64,000 bases of DNA from Chitinophagaceae bacterium. Lineage in GTDB: Bacteria; Bacteroidota; Bacteroidia; Chitinophagales; Chitinophagaceae. Shown here piece by piece: positions 1-8,675 of the stretch. Where the stretch lies: the NCBI GenBank assembly GCA_016702745.1, contig JADJDJ010000004.1, forward strand, positions 558,001-622,000, in the 5' to 3' direction. The notes below the pieces were generated by a model. The model was not told the origin of the DNA. It was given only the letters and a program-made list of their open reading frames with translations, and did not search any database. The translations under genes were made by a program, and so were the position numbers. How positions within the stretch are numbered: position 1 is the stretch's first letter; each line of letters begins with the position of its first letter.

Positions 1-2002
1 GAAGGTCCGGCCTTCTCTTCTTTTTTATTTCTTTCGTTGAACATGGCTTTCACCCTTCCGAAATACTGACCACTCACAATCAGGTCGCCGGGATGCAGGG
101 TGCCATTTTCCACCAGCAGGGTAGCTACATATCCGCGACCCTTATCCAGGGTTGCTTCGATGATGGTACCATTCGCTTCCCTGTCCGGGTTGGCCTTGAG
201 GTCCAGTATTTCTGCTTCCAGCAATACTTTTTCCAGTAGTTTATCGATGTTCAATCCTTTCTTGGCAGATATCTCCTGGCTCTGGAACTTACCGCCCCAT
301 TCTTCCACCAGGATATTCATCTGAGAAAGCTGCTCATAAATTTTCTGTGAATTAGCGCCATCCTTATCAATCTTGTTGATGGCAAAGATCATCGGTACAC
401 CGGCTGCCTGAGCGTGGCTGATGGCCTCACGGGTTTGTGGCATCACGGCATCATCTGCTGCCACCACAATCACGGCGATATCGGTCACCTTGGCACCCCT
501 TGCACGCATGGCCGTAAAGGCTTCGTGACCGGGCGTATCCAGGAAGGTGATCTCTTTTCCATTTTGCAATTCCACCTGGTAAGCACCAATGTGCTGGGTA
601 ATACCTCCGGCCTCACCGGCTACTACATTGGCATTCCGGATATAGTCAAGCAGGGAGGTTTTACCATGGTCAACGTGACCCATGATGGTAACAATCGGAG
701 AGCGGTGCACCAGTTCATCTTCAGTGTCTTCATCATCATACTCCTCTTCCATTTCCATCTGCTTCTCCATATCAATAAACTCCACATCAAAGCCGAATTC
801 GCTTGATACGAGTTCAATTACTTCTGCATCCAGGCGCTGGTTAATCGACACCATGATACCCAGACTCATACACTTGCTGATCACTTCTGCAAAGCTCACA
901 TCCATCAGGTTGGCCAGTTCACTCACGCTGATGAATTCGGTTACCTGCAGTTTGTTATCATCTGCTGCATCACCCATGGCGTCAGCGGCTTCCTGTCTTC
1001 TTTCCCTGCGGAGTTTGGCTTTCAGGCTCTTTCCACGACCACCGGCACCGGCCAGTTTAGCCTGAGTTTCCCTGATTTTTTCCTGAATCTCTTTTTCATC
1101 AATCAGTTTATCTTCTCTCTTACCGCGGGTGTCTCTGCGGTTACCTGGTGTGGGGCGACCACGTCCCTGGTCTCTTCCGGGTCCGGGTTTTTTATCCGCA
1201 TCCTTATTGATAAAGATTTCCCGCTTGGTATCTTTTTTCGCAATCGGGATACGCTTGCGTTGTTTCTTTTCATCCTTAACAGGACGGGTATCATTATCAA
1301 CCGGCAATTCAATTTTCCCAAGGATCTTGGGGCCGGTCAGTTTTTCCACTTCAATATTTTCGATCACTGGTGGCTGATCTTCTTCCACCACCGGAGGCGT
1401 TACCACCGCAGGGGTTTCTTCTTTCGCCACTGGAACTTCTTCAGCTACTTCTTCTTTCTTCGGCTTCTTAATGACTTTGGCCGGTTTCTCTTCAGGCACT
1501 TCCGGTTCTGGTTCTTTTTTAGCCTTGACCACTTTCTTCGGCCGGGTAGAGGAGTCAATGGTAGAGAGATCAATCTTATTAATGACTTTGGGCCCTTCGA
1601 TTTCCGGAACTTCGGTCTTCACCACTTCTTCCTTCACCGGTTCCTCTTCGGTTTTAGCCTTGACCGGTTTTTCTTCCACCACCGGCTTTACTTCTTCTTC
1701 CTTCTTGGGTTTTGCAGCGGGCTTCTCTTCTTTCTTGAAAAGAATTTCCTCTTCCTCTTTTTCTTTTTAGCATCAGCGGTGCTGCCCTTGGGCAATTCCA
1801 ACTGATCGCTTTTTTGTTTTGCTGCTTTGTCGCTGGAAAATTCCTGCTGCAGGGCACGGTACATCTCCTCACTGAGTTTTGAGGTCGGCTTCAGGTCGTC
1901 TTTCGCAAACCCTTTACCGCTCAGGAACTCAATCAGTGTGTCCTGACCAATGTTAAATTCTTTGGCCGCTGCCAGTAATCTCGGAAGTTTTAATTCTGCC
2001 AT
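1..2002 (-). CDS. infB: Translation initiation factor IF-2, C-terminus beyond window, apparent frameshift
   Basis: IF-2 is the GTPase that places initiator tRNA on the 30S subunit. The N-terminus (MAELKLPRLLAAAKEFNIG) is a typical IF2_N module, followed by a long Lys/Glu/Pro-rich linker and a second IF2_N-like module near 800-960. The G domain shows GHVDHGKT (about 655-680), DTPGH (about 525-540) and NKID (about 365-380). The 104-codon opening frame hits a stop near 1688, whereas the rest of the protein lies in the -1 frame. The switch falls in two adjacent A5 runs (plus-strand T runs 1758-1762 and 1764-1768), and one extra A restores a continuous protein. It is the last visible gene of rimP-nusA-infB, and its C-terminus lies left of position 1. 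Identity is certain; whether the frameshift is real is not. Confidence 0.95.
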
Positions 2003-2011
2003 TCGATTTTT

Positions 2012-2050
2012 TTAATGTGGAAATGTGGGAAATGTGGAAATGTGGAAATG
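2012..2050. repeat. Short tandem repeat between nusA and infB
   Basis: Four near-identical units of about 9-10 nt (aatgtgg(g)a) stand head to tail immediately upstream of the infB start codon. They fill much of the 123-nt nusA-infB spacer. No coding capacity or recognised regulatory family. Confidence 0.7.
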
Positions 2051-2077
2051 AAACGCTGACTGTTCAGTCATTTTCAC

Positions 2078-2095
2078 TCCCGATAGCTATCGGGA
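2078..2095. repeat. Perfect 18-nt palindrome
   Basis: TCCCGATAGCTATCGGGA is a perfect palindrome in the nusA-infB spacer. A one-base variant (TCCCGATGGCTATCGGGA) recurs at 48684-48701, inside a different non-coding element, so this is probably a dispersed genomic repeat rather than a site specific to infB. Confidence 0.7.
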
Positions 2096-2125
2096 TTCAC
2101 ATTCTCAAACTTTCACATTTTTCTT

Positions 2126-3372
2126 TTACTCTTTTTCAAATTCTTCTTTCAGCACCTTACGCAGTTCTGCGATGGTTTCTTTTTCCAGGTCGGTCCGGCG
2201 CTCCAGTTCTTCTGCGGTGAGGTCGAGTACACTGCGGGCGGTATCACAACCCACTCTCTTCAGTTCATCAATTACCCACTCATCAATCTCATCGCTGAAT
2301 TCATCCAGATCGATATCAAAGCCTTCCACTTCTCCTTCATTATCGCGGTACACATCAATTTCGTAACCGGTGAGTTCACAGGCCAGTTTGATATTTACCC
2401 CGCGACGGCCGATGGCCAGGGAAACCTGATCAGGCTTAAGGTACACATTTGCATGCTTCCCTTCGTTATCCAGTTCCATGCTGGTGATCTTGGCCGGTGT
2501 GAGCGACCGCTGAATCAACAGTTGAATATTGCTGGTATAGTTGATTACGTCAATATTCTCATTCTTCAGTTCTCTTACAATTCCGTGGATCCGGCTTCCT
2601 TTCATACCTACGCAGGCACCAACAGGATCAATACGGTCGTCATAGGATTCCACGGCTACCTTGGCTCTTTCACCCGGATCCCGAACGATTTTTTTAATCA
2701 CAATCAGGCCATCAAAGATCTCCGGTACTTCAATTTCCAGCAACTTAGCCAGGAATTCGGGAGAAGTGCGGGAAAGGATGATTACCGGACTATTATTTTT
2801 CATGTCCACTTTCTTCACCACGGCACGGATGCTTTCTCCTTTTTTGAAATAATCCTGTGGGATCTGTTCGCTTTTAGGGAGGATCAGTTCATTTCCTTCT
2901 TCATCTAAAAGCAGGATTTCTTTTTCCATACCTGGTATACTTCTGCATTGATGATATCACCGGTACGATCGCCATATTTCTTGGCCAGTGCATTCTTTTT
3001 CAGATCGCTGATCCGGCTGGCCAGGGTTTGTTTGGCAGCCAGGATGGCCCTGCGGCCAAAGTCATAGAGATCAATCTCCTGGTATAATTCCTCTCCCACT
3101 TCAAAATCCGGTTCTATTTTGGTGGCATCAGAATAGCCGATCTGGGAAAGTGGATCTTCTACTTGTCCGTCTTCCACAATCATCCGGCGGCGGATGATCT
3201 CCAGGTCACCTTTCTCTGCGTTAACGATTACGTCAAAGTTCTCGTCGCTGCCAAATTTTTTCCGGAGCAATGTCTTGAATACATCCTCTACCACTTTCAT
3301 CATGGTTGGACGGTCAATATTTTCCGCGTCTTTAAAATCACGGAAAGCCTCGATCAGGTTAATACTTGCCAT
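2126..3372 (-). CDS. nusA: Transcription termination/antitermination factor NusA, apparent frameshift
   Basis: NusA binds RNA polymerase and nascent RNA and modulates pausing, termination and antitermination. The N-terminal polymerase-binding domain (start MASINLIEAFRDFKDAENID) occupies the first about 145 codons. The S1 domain follows, then KH domains with GACVGMKGSRI and a second KH signature (SLAIGRRGVNIKLA), then an acidic helix-hairpin-helix tail. The upstream frame stops after KKKSCF at 2905. The rest is in the -1 frame beginning near 2929. One additional A in the A5 run (T run at 2921-2925) joins the halves as ...YQVWKKEILLLDEEGNE. It sits between rimP (44-nt gap) and infB (123-nt gap) in the conserved operon. 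Family identity is certain; the break is probably a sequence error, with recoding as the alternative. Confidence 0.95.
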
Positions 3373-3416
3373 AGCACTTTTTTGAAATTACAATTACAGA
3401 CACCTGGGGTGCTGTT

Positions 3417-3887
3417 TTAAAACTTTATCTGAATTTTTGTTGCTTTTATCTGTTCAAACGGTACTACATGCTGCAGGGTTTCCATCTTCTTTCCTTTTCC
3501 TCTTATTTCTTCCAGCAGCAGCTCGTTTTCCCGAACTTCCAGCAATTTTCCTTCTTTTTTACCCCCTTCCAGATCCACCACTTCTACAAACCGGCCCACA
3601 TTTTTCAGGTATTGCCGCCTCATTTTCAGGGGCTCATCCAGTCCGGGTGAGGAGACTTCCAGGGAAAAATTGCCATCCGGATACAGGGCCGATTCTTCAA
3701 TTTCCTTGTAGAGTTTCCGGTTATAATATACCAGCTTTTCAATGCTAATGCCTTGATCTCCATCGATATATACCTTAATATTATTCGTGGGTTTGATCCG
3801 GGTTTCCACCAGGAACAGGGCCGGTTCGCCGCTGATCAGTGCCTTCAGTTTCTCTTCTATCAGTTTTATTTGGGTCTCTGCGCTCAT
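3417..3887 (-). CDS. rimP: Ribosome maturation factor RimP
   Basis: RimP assists 30S assembly. The 156-residue product has the usual length and the family signature in order: an N-terminal alpha/beta domain containing KVYIDGDQGISIEKL, then FSLEVSSPGLDEPLK, then a C-terminal Sm-like barrel (EGKLLEVRENELLLEEI). It is the first gene of the rimP-nusA-infB operon, as in many bacteria. The ATG at 3887 lies 13 nt downstream of a strong leader hairpin, and a good promoter lies at 3944-3976. Confidence 0.95.
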   Translation of the reverse strand: MSAETQIKLIEEKLKALISGEPALFLVETRIKPTNNIKVYIDGDQGISIEKLVYYNRKLYKEIEESALYPDGNFSLEVSSPGLDEPLKMRRQYLKNVGRFVEVVDLEGGKKEGKLLEVRENELLLEEIRGKGKKMETLQHVVPFEQIKATKIQIKF

Positions 3888-3900
3888 ATACTATAAAAGA

Positions 3901-3926
3901 AGAAGGGAACGGCCTCGTTCCCTTCT
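3901..3926 (-). terminator. Leader hairpin with T-rich tail upstream of rimP
   Basis: On the minus strand AGAAGGGAACG pairs perfectly with CGTTCCCTTCT around a 4-nt loop and is followed by TTTAT. The structure resembles an intrinsic terminator, but it lies inside the 5' leader of rimP-nusA-infB, between the predicted promoter and the start codon. The nearest gene on the other side is divergent, so it does not end an upstream minus-strand gene. An attenuator role is inferred. Confidence 0.6.
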
Positions 3927-3943
3927 CTTTGCTATTTCCATTG

Positions 3944-3976
3944 CAAAAGTAATGAAAATGGGCTATTCCTTCCAAA
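3944..3976 (-). promoter_or_regulatory. Promoter of rimP-nusA-infB
   Basis: Reading the minus strand, TTTG (3976-3973) and TACTTTTG (3951-3944) match the Bacteroidota -33 and -7 elements (TTTG, TAnnTTTG) with a 21-nt spacer. Transcription would start near 3937 and give a leader of about 50 nt that contains the hairpin at 3901-3926. Confidence 0.55.
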
Positions 3977-4061
3977 TAAGACTGAAACTAAGCCCCCGGT
4001 CAGTGGCCGTCCGGATCGGTAAAGCAATCGTTAATCCCGGCAGGCGGCACGCCACCCTGCC

Positions 4062-4069
4062 TATCTTTG
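4062..4069 (+). promoter_or_regulatory. -7 promoter element TATCTTTG
   Basis: A perfect TAnnTTTG box ends only 4 nt before the GTG start codon at 4074, which suggests a leaderless or nearly leaderless transcript. No clear -33 element was identified. Confidence 0.4.
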
Positions 4070-4073
4070 TACT

Positions 4074-4316
4074 GTGAAATATGTTTTCTACGCCATACTG
4101 ATCTACCTGGCCTATCAGTTGATCTTTAAACTGATCATCCCGGTTTATATTGCCAGCCGCCGTTTCAAGAAACAATTCCGTGAAATGCATACCCGCATGC
4201 AGGAACAGATGCAGCAGCAGCAACAGGCTAACCGCCCCACCACCAATCCCGGTACTTCCACACGTAGCAGCCAACCGGGCTCCGGGGATTATATAGAGTT
4301 TGAGGAGGTGAAGTGA
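4074..4316 (+). CDS. Small membrane protein, DUF4834-like
   Basis: The 80-residue product has one N-terminal membrane helix (about residues 3-26, YVFYAILIYLAYQLIFKLII) and a basic stretch (SRRFKKQFREMH). A Gln-rich coiled segment follows, then a tail ending GDYIEFEEVK. This organisation resembles the Bacteroidota family DUF4834, of unknown function. GTG at 4074 is the only usable start in frame before the membrane helix. It is divergent from rimP, with both promoters in the shared 186-nt spacer. Confidence 0.7.
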   Translation: MKYVFYAILIYLAYQLIFKLIIPVYIASRRFKKQFREMHTRMQEQMQQQQQANRPTTNPGTSTRSSQPGSGDYIEFEEVK

Positions 4317-4612
4317 GGGGGCTTTCGTGTGATGGTGATATAATTTAAAGTGAAGATTTACACTGGCTCATCTGTTATACAATACTTCACTCTAAAGAGG
4401 TAAGTCCCATCATCTGAAGCGATTTTCCAAAAAAAAATATAATAGAGGTTCCTGATCAGCGTTGCATTAGTAAATGCCAATTCGATCCTCTTCCTTTTCA
4501 AAATCATCAATTGCAAAGCCAAGGAAACTGGAGTTAAGAAATATTGTTTGTTGTCCCGTTTAGGTGTAAATACTGTTGCCAAAACAATTCTAATTTCTTA
4601 GCTTAGAATACT
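4317..4612. other. Intergenic region before the TIR-KAP gene
   Basis: AT-rich spacer of 296 nt with no convincing gene. An imperfect inverted repeat is present: TTTAAAGTGAAG at 4344-4355 and CTTCACTCTAAAG at 4385-4397, with a 29-nt loop. A 74-codon minus-strand frame (4358-4582) has no recognisable family and weak coding character and is not called. Confidence 0.5.
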
Positions 4613-7600
4613 ATGTCCACCATCTATCTTTCCTATCATGCACGGGACCGGGAAATGGTCAGCGAATACGCGGACTTGTTTCGAAAATCCGGACATCAGA
4701 TCATCAACGAAAGTGACATCTTAAAATCCTCCAACAATTTTGAGCGGCCATTGATGGAACTCATGAAAAGAGCTGACGGGACGATCGTTTTTCTAACCCG
4801 AAACAGCATAGAGTCAACTCGAACCAGCAACGAAATTAGTATGGCTCGGTCTTACCAGGATGGAGGTAAAAAATTCTTGATCGCAGTTACCGGAAGAAAT
4901 ATGCATGCTTTTGAGCCAATTCCCGGGTTAGAAAGGATAGTCGAGGATATTGAAGACAGATCCTATGTGGTAAATACGATTAACTCAATAATCGGCGGAC
5001 TCCAAAGCCAAAAAAAAACAGAAAAGGGGAGCAACCCAAAAAGTCCTTCTCACAATCTTGACGGCCGAATGTTTGCAGCAGGTCTATTTGATTTTTTATC
5101 TAATAGCAAGAAAGGGTCCATAATTTCCGGATGGAATTTTGAGGGTGAAACTGATATTGCATATGATACTCCTGCAGGATCATGGACTAAACCAGGATTT
5201 CTTTTTCGAAATGTGGAGTATTCTTTTATTGTCCGAAGCATATCAGATGTAGGATATCTCGTCATCGAATCCAATAATTTGAAAGGCCAGCTTGTAAACC
5301 ATTCGCTCAATTCTGTGGACAAGTTTGAAAACAAAAAAGGGGAGGTCACGATTTCCGAAGCCTATGATATGACAGTTGGTTACGGCAGGCGCAGCAGGGC
5401 CGAAGTTGAAAGAGCATTTTCAGAAGTTGGCTTTCCTTCAAATACGATCACAAGATTCAAGGAAACAGAAATCAATTGGGAAAAGATTATCGGGGATATC
5501 CTTAATTGGGCAATATTCCGGGAAAGGGCCAAAGCTGTGATTCAACAAAATAATGCCAATCAAGATGAGCATAATATCGAGTACTGGCTAATTGATATGG
5601 TTGGAGATAACTGGGATTTGTCCAATTTGGAAGAAAACGAGCAAGCCCATATTATTGTTAACTGGTATGATGAAGAGACAGAGAGAAATTACGGATCATT
5701 TGAACGTATCAAAAATGGAGACATAGCCATTGGTTATAATAGTGATGGATTGTTATATGAGCTTAAGATCAGCGACGCAGGTAGTAATGAAATTAATGGC
5801 AAAAAGGAAGTTTCAATTTCGTTTATTATTACAGAGCGGATATTGCCAGTAATCACCATCGATGACCTAAAGCCCTATCTCCCCTTATTTATAGAAACTT
5901 TTGATTCACATGATCATAGAATTTATTCCATTAGTATCGAAGATTATAAAACCCTCCGGCAGTTAAATAAAGGTGAAGGATCCTCTCCTAACAGACTCAG
6001 TAAATTATCATGGAAGGTTTCAATTGTTTCTGCAGACAGTGCATCGGCAGACATTAGGGATGAGTTGGGTTTTGAATCAGATGTGGAGGCACTTGCTTCT
6101 GTGATCGCTCTTAAAGAGGTCAAGCCCCCATTAGCTATTGGGCTATTTGGTAACTGGGGTTCAGGGAAAAGCTTTTTTATGAACAAGTTGCAACAAAGAA
6201 TTGACAGACTGAGTAAAAGCAATGCAGATATCTTTTGCCAGGAAGTTGTGCAAATCAATTTCAACTCATGGCATTACTCTGACTCTAATCTTTGGGCCAG
6301 CCTGATAACAAAAATATTTGAGGGCCTTAAGTTATATGGACAAAAAGACACAGCAAAACTCGAGGCGTTATTCCAAAACCTGCATTCCACCCAGGAAATG
6401 TTGATAGATAAAAAGCAGGAAATGGACAATGTGAATAAGGAGATTCATTCCATCAACAAAAGACAACGAAAAATAGATGACGAGATTAAGGAGACCACCA
6501 GTTATTTAAAGAACCTGACCCCAGATCAGATCGCAGCTGGCATACTAAAGGATCCGGAGATTTCAAAAGATCTGGAAAAACTGAAAGAAGAGTATTCATT
6601 TCTAGACATTGATGAATACCGTGAGTTAAATGAAAAGGTTGGCGAACTCAGGACAGGTATTGGCAAATTAATAGAAAGTGTAAAGCTCGCTTATACTTTT
6701 CGAAAGGGCAAGCTTTGGATTGCTTTAGCTATCGCAATAGCTTCATTTTTTGTTGTTTATTATCTGCTTGACGGAGCTGCAGGTGTCAAAACATGGCTTT
6801 GGAAGTATAAAGAAATTGTTGCGGGGTTTGCACTTTTTGTTTCACAAGCAACTGCTTTTTTGCGTCCTGCTTTTAAGAAAATCACATCTGTACATAAAAG
6901 GCTATTATCCTTAAAGGAGTCTTGTGATCAATTGTTTGAAAATGAACGGCTGAAGAAGAATGCAGAACAAAAGGAATTGGAAAACAAGCTCGATACTGCC
7001 AATAAGATCCAATCAGATCTCCGCCTTCAATTGGAAGTATTAGAAACAAAAAAGAACCAGCTCCTGATCGATATAGAAGACATCAGTTCCGGCAAAAAAA
7101 TCACAAGGTTTATTGAAGATCGTGTCAAGGATGAACGCTATATAAACAGCCTTGGGATCATTTCCTGGATCAGAAAAGACTTTGAGGAACTCGATTTTCT
7201 TTTAAAGCAGCAATGGGATAGCAAAAGGATGACGGATCTGCAGCGGATCGAAGTAAAAACTGTTTTCCAGGTTGACCGGATCATCCTATATATTGACGAC
7301 CTTGACCGCTGCGATGTTTCGTTAGTAATTCGTGTATTGGAAGCAATCAATCTATTACTGGCATTCCCTTTATTTGTTGTTATCGTAGGAGTCGATCCAA
7401 GGTGGGTCAATAAAGCACTTTCGAATAAGTATGAAGTCTTTTTGACTGAAGATAAAAAGGTGGATAATGAAAGCCCACTCTTTAAGGAAATGGGTCGACA
7501 AGCTACGAGCTATGATTACCTGGAAAAGATTTTCCAGATACCATTTGTCCTTAAGCCAATGGATAAAACAGGAAAGGACAAATTGATCCGTTCCCAACTG

Positions 7601-8227
7601 GAACAACATTTAGCAACAGCACAGGCTATCATGAAACCTATTGTTGAGGCCGATATTGAATCTGCTGATGACATACCAGGCTCTAAATCTCAGGTAGATT
7701 CTGAAAAATCAGGGGTTGTTCATGCAAAAGACCAATTCGATCATAAAGAAAAGAATGAAGTTTTATTCGAGAACCCGCAAACTGAAAGGTTACAAATTAC
7801 AGAGGAGGAGATAAAGTTCATGCAGGCCATTGATTTTCTCATCGGCGACTCACCAAGGACCATTAAGCGTTATATTAATATCTATCGGATCATCCGGACT
7901 CACAAAAGCTTTGACCAGGAGAGTAAGGATTTAACAGAGCAGTATTTTTCAGCCATGATTCTTTTGGCGGTAATTACCGGAACACCAGATCAGGCGGGGC
8001 ATTTTTTTAAGACGCTGGAAGCTTATGATAATACGGCAATGTTTGAAAAATTCATTAATACTCATGCTGCGTCACAAAAAAAGGTAGCAGATTTTCGTTC
8101 TGTTTTTTTGAAATTATCAGGGTTTCTAGAATCAGAATCAGGAAGAAAGATTGGGAGGTTAAAAATCCGGGATTTCAAACGGCATACAAGCCTGATCGGA
8201 CGTTTCTCATTTCGCAGTTTAGAATAA
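4613..8227 (+). CDS. TIR domain - EVE-like module - KAP P-loop NTPase (candidate defence protein)
   Basis: This is a 1204-residue single gene. Residues 1-130 look like a bacterial TIR domain (opens IYLSYHARDREMVSEYADLF; E74 in TSNEISMARS is the candidate NADase glutamate). Residues about 320-425 (EYWLIDMVGDNWDL, then YGSFERIKNGDIAIGY) resemble an EVE/PUA-like fold, the reader module often fused to McrB-type NTPases; this is a tentative call. Residues about 490-1100 are a KAP-family NTPase: Walker A GNWGSGKS (513-520), coiled coil, two membrane helices (about 702-722 and 736-752), a second coiled coil, then Walker B IDDLDRCD (894-901). Membrane insertion between Walker A and B is a known KAP trait. 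It has no operon partner, and its base composition is visibly more AT-rich than the flanks, suggesting transfer. A sensor/effector role in phage defence is inferred. The KAP call is firm, TIR is probable, and the middle module is uncertain. Confidence 0.8.
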   Translation: MSTIYLSYHARDREMVSEYADLFRKSGHQIINESDILKSSNNFERPLMELMKRADGTIVFLTRNSIESTRTSNEISMARSYQDGGKKFLIAVTGRNMHAFEPIPGLERIVEDIEDRSYVVNTINSIIGGLQSQKKTEKGSNPKSPSHNLDGRMFAAGLFDFLSNSKKGSIISGWNFEGETDIAYDTPAGSWTKPGFLFRNVEYSFIVRSISDVGYLVIESNNLKGQLVNHSLNSVDKFENKKGEVTISEAYDMTVGYGRRSRAEVERAFSEVGFPSNTITRFKETEINWEKIIGDILNWAIFRERAKAVIQQNNANQDEHNIEYWLIDMVGDNWDLSNLEENEQAHIIVNWYDEETERNYGSFERIKNGDIAIGYNSDGLLYELKISDAGSNEINGKKEVSISFIITERILPVITIDDLKPYLPLFIETFDSHDHRIYSISIEDYKTLRQLNKGEGSSPNRLSKLSWKVSIVSADSASADIRDELGFESDVEALASVIALKEVKPPLAIGLFGNWGSGKSFFMNKLQQRIDRLSKSNADIFCQEVVQINFNSWHYSDSNLWASLITKIFEGLKLYGQKDTAKLEALFQNLHSTQEMLIDKKQEMDNVNKEIHSINKRQRKIDDEIKETTSYLKNLTPDQIAAGILKDPEISKDLEKLKEEYSFLDIDEYRELNEKVGELRTGIGKLIESVKLAYTFRKGKLWIALAIAIASFFVVYYLLDGAAGVKTWLWKYKEIVAGFALFVSQATAFLRPAFKKITSVHKRLLSLKESCDQLFENERLKKNAEQKELENKLDTANKIQSDLRLQLEVLETKKNQLLIDIEDISSGKKITRFIEDRVKDERYINSLGIISWIRKDFEELDFLLKQQWDSKRMTDLQRIEVKTVFQVDRIILYIDDLDRCDVSLVIRVLEAINLLLAFPLFVVIVGVDPRWVNKALSNKYEVFLTEDKKVDNESPLFKEMGRQATSYDYLEKIFQIPFVLKPMDKTGKDKLIRSQLEQHLATAQAIMKPIVEADIESADDIPGSKSQVDSEKSGVVHAKDQFDHKEKNEVLFENPQTERLQITEEEIKFMQAIDFLIGDSPRTIKRYINIYRIIRTHKSFDQESKDLTEQYFSAMILLAVITGTPDQAGHFFKTLEAYDNTAMFEKFINTHAASQKKVADFRSVFLKLSGFLESESGRKIGRLKIRDFKRHTSLIGRFSFRSLE

Positions 8228-8450
8228 TTAATCCTTCTTACCAGTTGTTTTTTTTCAATTGCTTTCTCTTCCATGCTTTCAAACTTCCTTCCCCAACGAG
8301 TCTCCTGCTTAGTCATCATCTTTTATGAATCAGCAACATTTCTGCAGGGACTCTTTGGCTTTTGCAAGCCTGAGTAGTTCTTTTTAAATTTCGGAAAAAA
8401 TCAGTGAACACAAGCCATCTTGTAATAACAGTTGGGGAAGGATGCGCTAA

Positions 8451-8670
8451 AAGATGCCGGGTCTTGACTGACTTGATAAGTTGCTTTTCCTATTTGGCTG
8501 TACACGATAGATAAACGTTCTGCTTCAATTAAACGGCCCGGCATGACATACTAGTAATTTAGGACTCGTCGGATTTAAACGGCATGACATAGTACTGACC
8601 TTCCCCGACGATGTCTCGCCTTCTACAACTTTTCACGTTAGCAGATCGCTATTGGCGGACTCGTCGGACT
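8451..8670. repeat. Palindromic repeat array, copy 1 (A1-B1)
   Basis: The 448-nt gap between the TIR-KAP gene and PUL 1 has no gene. Element A1 (8451-8546) is bounded by GATGCCGGGTC and GGCCCGGCATGAC, which are inverted copies. A lone right arm (TTAAACGGCATGACATA) follows at about 8574-8590. Element B1 (8597-8669) is bounded by TTCCCCGACGATGTCTCGCC and the partly inverted GGCGGACTCGTCGGA. The same A and B units recur at 23561-24055. The array ends a few nt from the GH3 stop codon and may fold in the 3' UTR. Confidence 0.7.
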
Positions 8671-8675
8671 TATAA

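Noticed and set aside
1260..1805. 181-codon plus-strand frame opposite infB
   Set aside because: Phe/Arg-rich shadow of the Lys/Glu-rich IF-2 linker on the other strand; no start signals or family.
3963..4274. Minus-strand 103-codon frame over the DUF4834-like gene
   Set aside because: Antisense to a better supported gene and crosses the divergent promoter region.
4358..4582. 74-codon minus-strand frame before the TIR-KAP gene
   Set aside because: No family, AT-rich and overlaps an inverted repeat; could be a decayed remnant but cannot be supported.
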